This document shows, one piece after another, positions 24,362 through 33,767 of a stretch of DNA of 64,000 bases. This stretch comes from Verrucosispora sp. NA02020 (GTDB lineage: Bacteria > Actinomycetota > Actinomycetes > Mycobacteriales > Micromonosporaceae). A program made the translations under genes and the position numbers. The DNA lies in the NCBI RefSeq assembly GCF_013364215.1, contig NZ_CP054923.1, forward strand, positions 1,550,001 to 1,614,000, in the 5' to 3' direction. Every line of letters begins with the position of its first letter. Position 1 is the stretch's first letter. Below the pieces are notes generated by a model. The model had not been told where the DNA came from. It saw only the letters and a list, made by a program, of their open reading frames with translations, and ran no database searches.

Positions 24362-25468
24362 ATGCGTAGCTCCCCCCTGCGCATTCTCGTCGTCGGCGCG
24401 GGCATCGCCGGTCTGGCCGTGGCCCGGGCGCTGCGCCTGGCGGGTTTCCGGCCGGACGTGACCGACAAGGCGCCCCCGGGCGAACTCGCCGACGCCGGCC
24501 TCTACCTGCCGGGCAACGCCGCCCGCGCGCTGCGCCGACTCGACCTGGACGACCCGGTACGCCCCTACGGGCAGGTCATCCACCGCCAGCGCTTCCTGGA
24601 CGCGGACGGCGTACCGCTGTGCGAGGTCGACCTCGACACACTCTGGGCCGGCGTCGGCGAATGCCGCGCCTTGCCCCGCGCCGACCTGCACCGGGTCCTG
24701 CTCAGCGGGGCCGGCGGCGCGGTCCGGCACGGCGCCGAGGTCCGCACCATCGACCTGCTGGCCAACACCGTCGGCGTCACCTTCGTCGACGGCACCCAGA
24801 CCGAGTACGACCTGGTCATCGGTGCCGACGGTCCGCGCTCCTCGATCCGGGCGCTGGCCGCGCTCGGTGGACCGCCCCGCCCCGCCGGTCAGGTGGTCTA
24901 CCGCAGTGTCGTCCGCGACGGGCCGACCGTCCGGGACTGGACCGCGCTGCTCGGTCAACGCAGCGGGATCCTGGTGGTGCCGATCGGTGCCGGTCGGCTG
25001 CACTGCTACGCGGACGAGGCCGGCACCGCGTCGCCGGCCGACCCGAGGGCCCGGCTGCGGGAGCTGTTCGGCGAGTACGGCGGCCCGGTGCCCGAAGTGC
25101 TCGACGCGCTCGGGACGGTGCACGCCAGCGTCACCGACGAGGTCGAACTCGGTCGCTGGCACCGGGGCCGGGTGCTGCTGGTCGGTGACGCCGCCCACGC
25201 CACCGCGCCGACGCTCTCCCAGGGTGCCGCGATGGCTCTGGAGGACGCGGTGGTGCTCGCCGAGTCGCTGGCCGCCGCCGGCAGCGTCGAGGCGGCGCTG
25301 ACCGCGTACGAGAGCCGCCGCCGACCGCGTACCCGATGGGTGCGGGACCGGACCCGGGACCGCAACCGCACCCGCGACGTGCCGCCGGCGCTCCGCGACC
25401 CGTTGTTGCGCGGACGCGGCGACCGCATCTTCGGCGAGCATTACCGGTTGCTCCTCGGCCCGCTGTGA
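24362..25468 (+). CDS. FAD-dependent monooxygenase (PHBH fold)
   Basis: A 368-residue flavoprotein of the p-hydroxybenzoate hydroxylase class. The FAD-binding GxGxxG is at residues 11-17 (VVGAGIAGLAVA), the DG motif is VIGADGPRSSIR, and the GD motif is LVGDAAHATAPTLSQGAAMALEDA. These enzymes hydroxylate or epoxidise aromatic or polyketide substrates with NAD(P)H and oxygen. The C-terminus is rich in Arg. No biosynthetic cluster surrounds it, so the substrate is open. Confidence 0.9.
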   Translation: MRSSPLRILVVGAGIAGLAVARALRLAGFRPDVTDKAPPGELADAGLYLPGNAARALRRLDLDDPVRPYGQVIHRQRFLDADGVPLCEVDLDTLWAGVGECRALPRADLHRVLLSGAGGAVRHGAEVRTIDLLANTVGVTFVDGTQTEYDLVIGADGPRSSIRALAALGGPPRPAGQVVYRSVVRDGPTVRDWTALLGQRSGILVVPIGAGRLHCYADEAGTASPADPRARLRELFGEYGGPVPEVLDALGTVHASVTDEVELGRWHRGRVLLVGDAAHATAPTLSQGAAMALEDAVVLAESLAAAGSVEAALTAYESRRRPRTRWVRDRTRDRNRTRDVPPALRDPLLRGRGDRIFGEHYRLLLGPL

Positions 25469-25584
25469 TCCACGCCCGGTGACCCCACGCGGCGCTCTCA
25501 CCTGCCGGGGACTATCCTCCTTGCGGATGACGGCCCGCAGAGACACGCGTGCCGAGCGGGACAACCCAGAACCGGAGGCCACTC

Positions 25585-27342
25585 GTGACCACCGTCGCAC
25601 CCAAGCCGGTCGTGACCCGGCCCTGGCCGGTCCGGGAGCCGGTCAAGGGGTCGGCCATCGCGCGGCTGTTGCGGTCCACGGACGCGAAGCAAATCGGGAT
25701 CATGTACATGGTCACCGCGTTCGTGTTCTTCATGATCGGTGGCCTGATGGCCCTGATCATGCGGGCCGAGCTGGCCCGGCCCGGGCTGCAGTTCCTCTCG
25801 CCCGAGCAGTACAACCAGCTGTTCACGATGCACGGCACGATCATGTTGCTGTTCTTCGCGACGCCGATCGTGTTCGCCTTCGGTAACTACATCGTGCCGA
25901 TCCAGATCGGCGCGCCGGACGTCTCCTTCCCGCGACTGAACAGCTTCGCCTACTGGCTGTACCTGTTCGGTGGCACCATGGCCACCGCCGGCTTCCTGAC
26001 CCCGGGCGGCGCGGCGGACTTCGGCTGGACGGCGTACACCCCGCTGAGCACCGTGGAGCACTCTCCCGGCGTCGGCGCGAACATGTGGGTGGTCGGTCTG
26101 GCCATCTCCGGTCTGGGCACGATCCTCGGCGCGGTCAACCTGATCACCACGATCCTGACCCTGCGCGCGCCCGGCATGACCATGTTCCGGATGCCGATCT
26201 TCACCTGGAACATGCTGGTCACCAGCCTCCTGGTGATCCTGGTCTTCCCGCTGCTGGCCGCCGCGCTGTTCGCGCTCGCCGCCGACCGGCTCCTCGGTGC
26301 CCACGTCTACAGCCCGGACACCGGCGGCCCGATGCTGTGGCAGCACCTGTTCTGGTTCTTCGGGCACCCCGAGGTCTACATCATCGCGCTGCCGTTCTTC
26401 GGCATCATCAGCGAGATCATCCCGGTCTTCTCCCGCAAGCCGATCTTCGGCTACAAGGGTCTGGTCGCCGCCACCATCGCCATCGCCGGCCTGTCGATGA
26501 GCGTGTGGGCACACCACATGTTCGCCACCGGCCAGGTGCTGCTGCCGTTCTTCAGCTTCCTGAGCTACCTGATCGCCGTGCCGACCGGTATGAAGTTCTT
26601 CAACTGGATCGGCACCATGTGGCGCGGCCAGATCAGCTTCGAGACGCCGATGCTCTGGTCCGTCGGCTTCCTGGTCACCTTCCTCTTCGGTGGCCTGACC
26701 GGCGTGCTGCTGGCCGCCCCGCCGCTCGACTTCCACATGCACGACTCGTACTTCGTGGTGGCGCACTTCCACTACGTGCTCTTCGGCACGATCGTGTTCG
26801 CGGTGTTCGCCGGCATCTACTTCTGGTTCCCGAAGATGTTCGGCCGGATGCTGGACGAGCGGCTCGGCAAGATTCACTTCTGGCTGACCATGATCGGTTT
26901 CCACACCACTTTCCTGGTGCAGCACTGGCTCGGCAACGAGGGCATGCCCCGGCGGTACGCCGACTACCAGGCCATCGACGGCTTCACCACGCTGAACATG
27001 ATCTCCACGATCGGCGCGTTCATCACCGGTATCTCCACGCTGCCGTTCATCTACAACTGCTGGAAGGCGTACAAGGCCGGTCCGGTGGTCGAGGTCGACG
27101 ACCCGTGGGGCCACGGCAACTCGCTGGAGTGGGCGACCACCTCCCCGCCGCCGCTGCGCAACTTCGACCGGATGCCCCGCATCCGCTCCGAGCGCCCCGC
27201 CTTCGACGCCAAGTTCCCCGAGCTTGCCGCCGGGCAGAGCCTGGCCGGCCCGCCCGAGGGTGGCTCCAAGCCGCTCACCAGCGAGTCCGACGGCGGCGCC
27301 AGCTACCAGGAGGACACCTCCAGCGACATCGATCGCCGCTGA
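25585..27342 (+). CDS. ctaD: Cytochrome c oxidase subunit I
   Basis: A 585-residue integral membrane subunit of the aa3-type terminal oxidase, with about twelve membrane helices. Heme and copper ligands are clear: His in FTMHGTIM and HFHYV (low-spin heme), HPEVY (CuB His with the cross-linked Tyr), HH in WAHHMF (CuB), and the heme a3 His in [15 protein letters not shown] 25585 is chosen for the GGAGG six bases upstream; the frame is open 12 codons further. Other subunits and the bc complex are not in this window, as is often so in actinobacteria with separate ctaD copies. Confidence 0.96.
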   Translation: MTTVAPKPVVTRPWPVREPVKGSAIARLLRSTDAKQIGIMYMVTAFVFFMIGGLMALIMRAELARPGLQFLSPEQYNQLFTMHGTIMLLFFATPIVFAFGNYIVPIQIGAPDVSFPRLNSFAYWLYLFGGTMATAGFLTPGGAADFGWTAYTPLSTVEHSPGVGANMWVVGLAISGLGTILGAVNLITTILTLRAPGMTMFRMPIFTWNMLVTSLLVILVFPLLAAALFALAADRLLGAHVYSPDTGGPMLWQHLFWFFGHPEVYIIALPFFGIISEIIPVFSRKPIFGYKGLVAATIAIAGLSMSVWAHHMFATGQVLLPFFSFLSYLIAVPTGMKFFNWIGTMWRGQISFETPMLWSVGFLVTFLFGGLTGVLLAAPPLDFHMHDSYFVVAHFHYVLFGTIVFAVFAGIYFWFPKMFGRMLDERLGKIHFWLTMIGFHTTFLVQHWLGNEGMPRRYADYQAIDGFTTLNMISTIGAFITGISTLPFIYNCWKAYKAGPVVEVDDPWGHGNSLEWATTSPPPLRNFDRMPRIRSERPAFDAKFPELAAGQSLAGPPEGGSKPLTSESDGGASYQEDTSSDIDRR

Positions 27343-27360
27343 CACCACCACACGCACCCA

Positions 27361-27397
27361 CGACGGGCGCCACCCCCACCAGGGGAGGCGCCCGTCG
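27361..27397 (+). terminator. Strong hairpin terminator after ctaD
   Basis: CGACGGGCGCC pairs with GGCGCCCGTCG, and an inner CCCC/GGGG stem is separated by an A:A mismatch, with loop CACCA. It begins 18 bases after the ctaD stop. Confidence 0.85.
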
Positions 27398-27474
27398 CCC
27401 TTTCCACCCAGGGGCCGTACGTCGGGTCGACCACCGGAAACCTGATCGGCGCTGCCGTGCCCCGCTGCGGTGCG

Positions 27475-27543
27475 GCAGCAACTTCATGGTTGTTGCTGTC
27501 TCAGAGCGAGACGAGGCAGCAACGTCCCCGAAGTTGCTGCCTC
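27475..27543. repeat. Two tandem hairpins sharing the same stem sequence
   Basis: CAGCAAC (27476) pairs with GTTGCTG (27492), and GAGGCAGCAAC (27513) pairs perfectly with GTTGCTGCCTC (27533). Because the stems share sequence, the first arm can also pair with the last, so alternative folds are possible. The structure lies between the ends of ctaD and the MFS gene and may serve as a terminator for the MFS side, but its double form is unusual. Confidence 0.7.
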
Positions 27544-27612
27544 GGCCACGGCCGTCAACAGAGGGCCAGGGCGACGGCCAGGGAGGCGGGTGCGGGTTGA
27601 CGCGGCGCCGTG

Positions 27613-28896
27613 TCAGGAGGTGGTCGTGGAGAGGGCCGGTGTGGGTTCGTGCTCCGGGCCCGATCGGACCAAGGGGATGGGCGTGGCGTCGGCGGGGACG
27701 GTGGGTGGCGGGGTGTCGAGGGTGGTGCGGTCGGCGCGGCGGTGGCGTAGCTCGATCGGGAGGACCGCGAGGGCCACCAGGGCGCCGATCGCGCCGGTGA
27801 CGGCGAAGCCCCACAGCGGGGTGGAGGCGTCGATGACCGCTCCGGACAGGGGGGCGCCGACGGCGATGCCGACGGTGACGGCCGAGCCGTGCAGGCCCAT
27901 GGCCTCGCCGCGTACGCCGGCGGGGGCGAGACGGCTCACCGCGTCGGAGGTGGCGGCGATGGTGGGCGCGCAGAGGGCTCCGGCCGGGATCAGGGCCAGG
28001 CAGAGCAGCCACCAGTGTGAGCCACCCAACCCGACGGGGATGGTGCACAGGCTCAACGCGCCCATCAGCGCCACGGTGGAGAAGGAGCGGCGGGCGGCGC
28101 CGTACGCGAAACCGCCGGCCAGCGACGCCACCGCCCAGACGGCGAGGACCACGCCGGTGAACCCGGCGTCGCCGTTCTCGCGCAGGACCGCGATGACCGC
28201 CACGTCGGTGCCACCGAGTACGAGGGTCGCCGCGGTGCTGACGGCGAAGACGGCGATCAGCCGGGAGGTGAGCCACTGGCGTCGGGCGATCCTCGGCTGC
28301 GGGCCGGCGGCTGCCTCACCGGCGCTGCGGACCGGCGGGTTGAGCATCCACAGCGCGATACCGGCGGTGACGATTCCGGCGCCGACCAGGTAGAGCGTGA
28401 GGCGCGCGGAGACGGTGGTCACGCCGACCGTGGCGAGCGCCGGGCCGATCATGAAGGACAGCTCGACGGACATCGAGTCGAGTGCGTACGCGGGGCGGCG
28501 TTTCTCCGGTGGCACGAGCGCGGCGACGGACTGCCGGATCACCGAGAAGATGGGCAGCGCGAGCAGGCCGGCCAGGAAGGCGGCCGGCAGCAGCAGCGGG
28601 TACGAGAGCTGTGGCGCGGTGGACCAGAAGACGGCTTCGGCGACGGTGGTGAGGACCAGGACGGGACGCAGCCCATGGCGGTCCACCAGCCGGCCGAGCA
28701 GCGGGGCGCCGACGGCGGCACCGACGGTGATCGCGGCACCGGCCAGTCCGGCGGCGCCGTAGCCGCGCCCGAGGTCCTGCACGACATAGAAGGTCAACGT
28801 GACCCCGGTCGCCGTCAGTGGGATGCGCGCTAGTACCGCCACCAGCAGCAATGACCGGAGACCGGGTAGGGCGAGCGCCTCCCGGTAAGGCTTCAT
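27613..28896 (-). CDS. MFS transporter
   Basis: A 427-residue major facilitator protein with about twelve membrane helices. The loop between helices 2 and 3 reads GRLVDRHGLRPVL, the family's typical D-R-x-G-R-R motif. The C-terminus is polar and Pro/Thr-rich. It resembles the drug/sugar efflux branch, but the substrate is unknown. It starts 71 bases after pncA on the same strand and may share transcription. GTG at 28902 (GTG-AAC-ATG) is an alternative start with a GGAGG upstream. Confidence 0.85.
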   Translation of the reverse strand: MKPYREALALPGLRSLLLVAVLARIPLTATGVTLTFYVVQDLGRGYGAAGLAGAAITVGAAVGAPLLGRLVDRHGLRPVLVLTTVAEAVFWSTAPQLSYPLLLPAAFLAGLLALPIFSVIRQSVAALVPPEKRRPAYALDSMSVELSFMIGPALATVGVTTVSARLTLYLVGAGIVTAGIALWMLNPPVRSAGEAAAGPQPRIARRQWLTSRLIAVFAVSTAATLVLGGTDVAVIAVLRENGDAGFTGVVLAVWAVASLAGGFAYGAARRSFSTVALMGALSLCTIPVGLGGSHWWLLCLALIPAGALCAPTIAATSDAVSRLAPAGVRGEAMGLHGSAVTVGIAVGAPLSGAVIDASTPLWGFAVTGAIGALVALAVLPIELRHRRADRTTLDTPPPTVPADATPIPLVRSGPEHEPTPALSTTTS

Positions 28897-28967
28897 GTTC
28901 ACGTCGGTCCGTACCTCCGCCGGACATCTTCGACGGAGGGTGGCGCCGACGCCAGCCAATTAGCCGA

Positions 28968-29549
28968 TCATGCGTCCCTGATCACAGGGGCGCCGTGCAC
29001 GGTGATCCCGGCACCCTCGAAGGCGCGCAGCGCGACGTCGGTGGTGTCGGGCGCGACGGCGGCGGTCAGGTCCAGCAGCACGGTGGTGGCGAAGCCCTCG
29101 CGGGCGGCGTCCAGGGCGGTCGCACGGACGCAGTGGTCGGTGGCGATGCCGACCACGTCGACCCGGTCCACCCCGTGTCGGCGCAGCCAGTCGGCCAGTC
29201 CCGCGCCGTCGGGGGTCTGCCCTTCGAAGCCGGAGTACGCGGCGGCGTACTCGCCCTTGTGGAAGACGGCCTCGATCCGGTCGGTGGCCAGCTCCGGGTG
29301 GAACTCGGAGCCCGTCGTGCCGACCACGCAGTGCCGGGGCCAGGTGCTGACGTAGTCCGGTGCGTCGGCGAAGTGGTTGCCCGGGTCCACGTGGTAGTCC
29401 TTCGTCGCCACCACGTGGTCCCAGCGCTCCGGCTCACCGGCCAGCAGCCGGGAGATCCCGGCGGCGACGCCGGCTCCGCCCGCGACGGCCAGCGAGCCGC
29501 CCTCGCAGAAGTCCTTCTGCACGTCGACGATGATCAGCGCGTTGCTCAC
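28968..29549 (-). CDS. pncA: Nicotinamidase
   Basis: A 193-residue isochorismatase-fold amidase. The catalytic triad is Asp in IIVDVQKDF, Lys in VFHKGEY and Cys in IATDHCV. Metal ligands lie in TKDYHVDPGNHF (Asp, His, His). It turns nicotinamide into nicotinate, the substrate of the enzyme coded by the upstream pncB, in NAD salvage. The two genes are 33 bases apart and form an operon. The activity would also hydrolyse pyrazinamide in many bacteria. Confidence 0.93.
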   Translation of the reverse strand: MSNALIIVDVQKDFCEGGSLAVAGGAGVAAGISRLLAGEPERWDHVVATKDYHVDPGNHFADAPDYVSTWPRHCVVGTTGSEFHPELATDRIEAVFHKGEYAAAYSGFEGQTPDGAGLADWLRRHGVDRVDVVGIATDHCVRATALDAAREGFATTVLLDLTAAVAPDTTDVALRAFEGAGITVHGAPVIRDA

Positions 29550-29582
29550 CGACGCGCTCCTTTCACTCGGCGGGTAGGGCGG

Positions 29583-30869
29583 TCATCCGGCGGGTACGAC
29601 GGTGACCGGGATGGCCGGGTCGCCCGTGGAGAGCTTGAGGCCCTCCCACGGGATGGAGATCAGGCACTGGCGCAGGTGTTCGCGCGACTCGTCCAGCGTC
29701 GGCAGTTCCACCGGCTCGCCGTCGGCGACGTACGACCGTTGCAGCAGTCGGTCGTGGGAACGGCGGTCCGGCACGCCCTGCGAGACGATGATCTCTTCGG
29801 TGGCGGTGCCGGTGGGCTTGTGTCGGCGGACCGCGACCTTGCGTCCGCCGATGGTGGCCTTGTGCTCGGAGCGCTTGACGACCGGCCGTCCCTCGACCTC
29901 GACCAGCTTGTAGACCAGGCCGGCGGTGGGCGCGCCGGAGCCGGTGACCACGGCGGTGCCGGCGCCGTACATGTCCACCGGCTCGGCGGCGAGTGAGGCG
30001 ATGGCGTACTCGTCGAGGTCGCCGGAGACGATGATCTTCGTCTCGGTGGCGCCGAGCGAGTCCAGCAGTTCCCGGGACTGCTGGGCGATCACCGTCAGGT
30101 CGCCGGAGTCGATCCGGACCGCCCGCAGCTCCGGCCCGGCCACCTCGATCGCGTTACGGATGCCCTGGCTGATGTCGTACGTGTCGACCAGGAGCGTGGT
30201 CTCCTTGCCCAACGTGGCGACCTGCGAGGCGAAGGCGGCCCGCTCGTCGTCGTGCAGCAGGGTGAACGCGTGCGCGGCGGTGCCGGCGGTGGGGATGCCG
30301 TACCGCTGGCCGGCGGCGAGGTTGGAGGTGTACCGGAACCCGGCCAGGTACGCGGCACGGGCCGCCGCGACGGCGGCCTCCTCGTGTGCCCGCCGGGAAC
30401 CCATCTCGATCAGGGCCCGGCCCCGGGCGGCGGTCACCATCCGGGCTGCGGCGGCGGCCACCGCGCAGTCGTGGTTGAGCACCGACAGCACCAGCGTCTC
30501 CAGCACCACGCACTCGGCGAAACCACCGGTGACGGTGAGGATGGGGGAGCCGGGGAAGAAGAGGTCGCCCTCGGGGTAGCCGTCGATGTCGCCGGTGAAC
30601 CGGTAGTCGGCGAGCCACGCGGCACCCTGCTCGTCGACCACACCGGTGCGGCGCAGGAAGTCCAGGTCGGCCGGGTCGAAGCGGAACTCGCGGAGCATCT
30701 CCACCAGCCGGGTGGTGCCGGCGACCACGCCGTAGCGGCGGCCGATCGGCAGCCGCCGGCTGAACACCTCGAAGACGCAGCGGCGATCCGCCGTGCCGTC
30801 GCGAAGGGCGGCGCTGACCATGGTCAGCTCGTAGTGGTCCGTCAGCAGGGCGGGACGAAGGCTGTGCAC
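29583..30869 (-). CDS. pncB: Nicotinate phosphoribosyltransferase
   Basis: A 428-residue enzyme that joins nicotinate with phosphoribosyl pyrophosphate, using ATP, to make nicotinate mononucleotide. Family marks are LLTDHYELTM at the N-terminus, FEVFSRRLP, GSRRAHEEAA, the TAAHAFTLLHDDE block with its conserved His, and VRIDSGDL. It is followed by pncA, so the pair codes nicotinamide salvage. It starts 16 bases after the LAL regulator gene ends on the same strand, which may be readthrough and not a functional link. Confidence 0.94.
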   Translation of the reverse strand: MHSLRPALLTDHYELTMVSAALRDGTADRRCVFEVFSRRLPIGRRYGVVAGTTRLVEMLREFRFDPADLDFLRRTGVVDEQGAAWLADYRFTGDIDGYPEGDLFFPGSPILTVTGGFAECVVLETLVLSVLNHDCAVAAAAARMVTAARGRALIEMGSRRAHEEAAVAAARAAYLAGFRYTSNLAAGQRYGIPTAGTAAHAFTLLHDDERAAFASQVATLGKETTLLVDTYDISQGIRNAIEVAGPELRAVRIDSGDLTVIAQQSRELLDSLGATETKIIVSGDLDEYAIASLAAEPVDMYGAGTAVVTGSGAPTAGLVYKLVEVEGRPVVKRSEHKATIGGRKVAVRRHKPTGTATEEIIVSQGVPDRRSHDRLLQRSYVADGEPVELPTLDESREHLRQCLISIPWEGLKLSTGDPAIPVTVVPAG

Positions 30870-30885
30870 AGCCCCAGCCTAGGGT

Positions 30886-33567
30886 TCAGGCGGTCGCCGT
30901 GCCGTCGTGGCCCGGGATCGTCCGCAGCGCCGCCCGCAGTTCGACGCGTCCGGTCACCCCGAGCTTGGTGTAGATCCGCTGGAGGTGGTTCTCCACCGTC
31001 CGCGCGGAGAGAAAGAGCTGCTCAGCGATGGCGCGGCTGGTCTCGCCGAAGGCCGCCAGCCGGGCCACCTGCCACTCCCGGTCGCTGAGCGTCGGGGTGG
31101 CCGCGCGCAGCGCCGGAGTGTGCACCATGTCACAGCAGCCGAGCATCACCGCGAGCCGCTCACCGGCGCTGGCGAGCTGCGGCGAGCGACGCTGGCGCAG
31201 CAGGTGCACAGCCTCGGCGGCGGCCTCCGCGGCCGGCAGCGCCAGCCCCAGGTCCAGGAAACCGTCGGCGGCGGCGAGCAGCTGCTCGGGCGAACTCTCC
31301 GCCGCCGCGCGGGCGTGCCGGGCCAGGAGCGGCGGCAGGGTGCCGTCGACCTGTTCCGAGAGTTCGGCCAGCCGCTGGGCGACCGTGCGGCGGCTGCCGT
31401 CGGAGCAGGTCGGGCCGGTCGGCGCGGTGGCCTCGCCGAGGCGTACCAGATCGTGCAGCACCAGGGTCTCGTGCCCGGCGAAGCCGTCCACCCGAAGCCG
31501 GTCGACCAGCCCGTGCAGGTGGGCCGCCGCGCCGGTCAGGTCACCACCGGCCGCGAGCGTGGCCGCCCGGGCCTGCTCCAGCCACGGGTACAGCACGGCC
31601 ATGCTCGGCGCGTGGATGCGGTCCGCCTCGGCCATCGCCTCGGCGGCCTGCCGGGCGTCGCCGCGCAACGCGGCGGCCTGTGCGCGTTCGGCCTGGGCGA
31701 GACCGGCGTACACCCGACTGGTCGCCAGCACCGCGCAGGCACCGAGCGCGGCCTGCAACGCCGCGTCGCTGCGTCCGCGCAGCCGGGCCGCGTACGCGCG
31801 CAGGATCGCCAGGTAGCCGCTGCCCAGCCGGAAGTCACCCGCGTCGGCCAGGTCGGCGAACTCGTCGGCGACCAGCGCGTCGATGCCGGACAGGTCACCG
31901 GAGAGGGCCAACCGGGTGCCCCGGGCCAACTCCACGGCGAGTTGGAGGTATGGCATGTCCGCCCGCCAACTGGCCACCTTCGCCTGGACGAGGTCGACGG
32001 CGGTGGCGCTGCGGCACAGTTGCCCCTGCACCGCCTGGAGGTGGGCGATGGCGCACCGGGCCAGCTCCCGCGCGGCGATGCTGGCGGCCGGACGGTCCAG
32101 CACGTTCTGGGCGAGCCGGAGCGCGGTCGGCGCGTCCAGCCGGTGCAGCCGCATGATCGATTCGAAGGCGCGTACCCGGGCCTGGGCGGCGTGGTCCTTG
32201 AGGTCGCCGCCCCGCTTGGCGATCTCCTCCACCGTCGAGTGCTGACTGAGTCCCCAGTAGCTGACCATGCCGCGGACCGTGAGCCACCGGCTGAGTCGTT
32301 CCTCGTCACCGGTGTCGGTGGCGACGGCGTCGAGCACGCCGAGCGCCTCGGCCGGGCGGTCGGCGAACATCAGGATGGTGGCCAGCAGCTCGGCCGCGTC
32401 GAACCCGCCGTCGGCGTCGAGTGCGGCCCGCGCCAGCCGGGTCGCCAGCGGTACGTCGTAGCGCGCGAACGCCTGAGCGGCCGCGTCGACCAGCATCGCC
32501 GGATCCTGCGCGGTGCCGGAGTCCAGGCGCCACACGGCGACCCGCAACAGGTCCTCCCGGCGTCGCTTGCCGACCCCTTCCAGCAGTTCGGCGAGGTGTG
32601 CCTGCAACCGGCGGGTCCGGCTGACCGGGCACTGCCGGCGTACCACCTCGCCGTAGAGCGGGTGGGCCAGGCGGACGTCGACCCGCCGGTCGGAGGGGGC
32701 CACCGTGATCAGACCGCGCTCCTCGGCGGTCTCCACATCGGCCTGTTCCGCCGCGCGGTACAGCAGCCGCAGGCCCAGCGGCTCGCCGAACGCGACCAGC
32801 TCGACGACCGTGCGGACGCCCGGGGTGAGCTGGTTGATCCGGATGTCGATCAGGTCGGTCAGGTTGGGTGCCAACTCCAGTCGGCCGGTCCAGGTCCAGA
32901 CGCCGTACTTCTTGCTGGACTCGCCGCTGTTGGTGACGGCGTGCACCAGTTCGCGCAGCAGCAGCGGGTTGCCGGAGCTGAGTCGGCCGAGCCGCTCGGA
33001 CGAGGCGTGGTCGACCTGGCAGCCGAGGATCTCCCGGAGCAACCGGGCGGTCTCGGCCGGTGGCAGTGGGCTCACCTCGGCGTGGTCGACCAGTCCGTCC
33101 GTCCACAGTGCGCGGATCGGCAGCGGGATCTGTTCGCCGTCGCGCAGGGTGCCCACCACGGAGGCGTTCTCGGACCGGGCGACCAGGTGCACGAGTGCGG
33201 CCGACGGCGGGTCGAGCAGGTGGGCGTCGTCGACGGCGAGCACGATCCGCCGGCCGGCGGCCTGCTGCTGCAACACGTCCACGGCCCAGCGCAGGATGCC
33301 GGCCGGGGAGAGCCCCTGTGGTTGTTCGACGGGAAGCACCTGGACCAGGCCGCCGAACTGCACCGCCTGGGTGGTGGCGCTGGCCGCGATCCACCAGACC
33401 GCGTACTCCTCGACGGGCAGCGCGTTGACGCCTTCCCGGAGCAGACGGCTCTTGCCGATACCCGGGCTTCCGGCGAAGAATATGCCTCGCCGGCCCTGGG
33501 CGCCGGTCACCGCCGCCTGCAGACGGTCGAGTTCCGCCGTGCGGCCCACGAACTTCCACCGACTCAT
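30886..33567 (-). CDS. LAL-type LuxR transcriptional regulator
   Basis: An 893-residue regulator. The N-terminal AAA/NTPase has a Walker A FAGSPGIGKSRLL (33-43) and Walker B RIVLAVDDAHLL (near 125), a long helical middle (about 330-790, TPR-like), and a C-terminal LuxR helix-turn-helix (LSDREWQVARLAAFG through VENHLQRIYTKLGV). Large ATP-binding LuxR regulators of this kind (MalT-like) control secondary metabolism, sugar use or stress genes in actinobacteria. Its target is not evident. The ATG at 33567 is chosen because the FVGRTAELDRL block that starts the NTPase follows at once. Confidence 0.9.
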   Translation of the reverse strand: MSRWKFVGRTAELDRLQAAVTGAQGRRGIFFAGSPGIGKSRLLREGVNALPVEEYAVWWIAASATTQAVQFGGLVQVLPVEQPQGLSPAGILRWAVDVLQQQAAGRRIVLAVDDAHLLDPPSAALVHLVARSENASVVGTLRDGEQIPLPIRALWTDGLVDHAEVSPLPPAETARLLREILGCQVDHASSERLGRLSSGNPLLLRELVHAVTNSGESSKKYGVWTWTGRLELAPNLTDLIDIRINQLTPGVRTVVELVAFGEPLGLRLLYRAAEQADVETAEERGLITVAPSDRRVDVRLAHPLYGEVVRRQCPVSRTRRLQAHLAELLEGVGKRRREDLLRVAVWRLDSGTAQDPAMLVDAAAQAFARYDVPLATRLARAALDADGGFDAAELLATILMFADRPAEALGVLDAVATDTGDEERLSRWLTVRGMVSYWGLSQHSTVEEIAKRGGDLKDHAAQARVRAFESIMRLHRLDAPTALRLAQNVLDRPAASIAARELARCAIAHLQAVQGQLCRSATAVDLVQAKVASWRADMPYLQLAVELARGTRLALSGDLSGIDALVADEFADLADAGDFRLGSGYLAILRAYAARLRGRSDAALQAALGACAVLATSRVYAGLAQAERAQAAALRGDARQAAEAMAEADRIHAPSMAVLYPWLEQARAATLAAGGDLTGAAAHLHGLVDRLRVDGFAGHETLVLHDLVRLGEATAPTGPTCSDGSRRTVAQRLAELSEQVDGTLPPLLARHARAAAESSPEQLLAAADGFLDLGLALPAAEAAAEAVHLLRQRRSPQLASAGERLAVMLGCCDMVHTPALRAATPTLSDREWQVARLAAFGETSRAIAEQLFLSARTVENHLQRIYTKLGVTGRVELRAALRTIPGHDGTATA

Positions 33568-33767
33568 TCGCGCAGCATATCGATGGAACTGTGCCCCGGC
33601 CGGTAGCCCGAGCGGGTGAAGTTGAGTAGTCGCGGAGTTACCCAAGAGTACTTTCGTTTGTCCCGTTCCCGCCGCCCGCGCCCGTACTCTTCCGAAATCC
33701 GGGTGCGTCGCCGGATGCTCACCGCGGCCGGCCCTGCCGACCGCCCAGCCTCGGAGGCCGCCGCCTG

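Noticed and set aside
27475..27543. Riboswitch
   Set aside because: It lies after both neighbouring genes, not before a coding start, and matches no known class by eye.
30907..33606. An 899-residue open frame on the plus strand
   Set aside because: It is antisense to the LAL regulator, which has Walker and LuxR motifs. No recognisable protein features.
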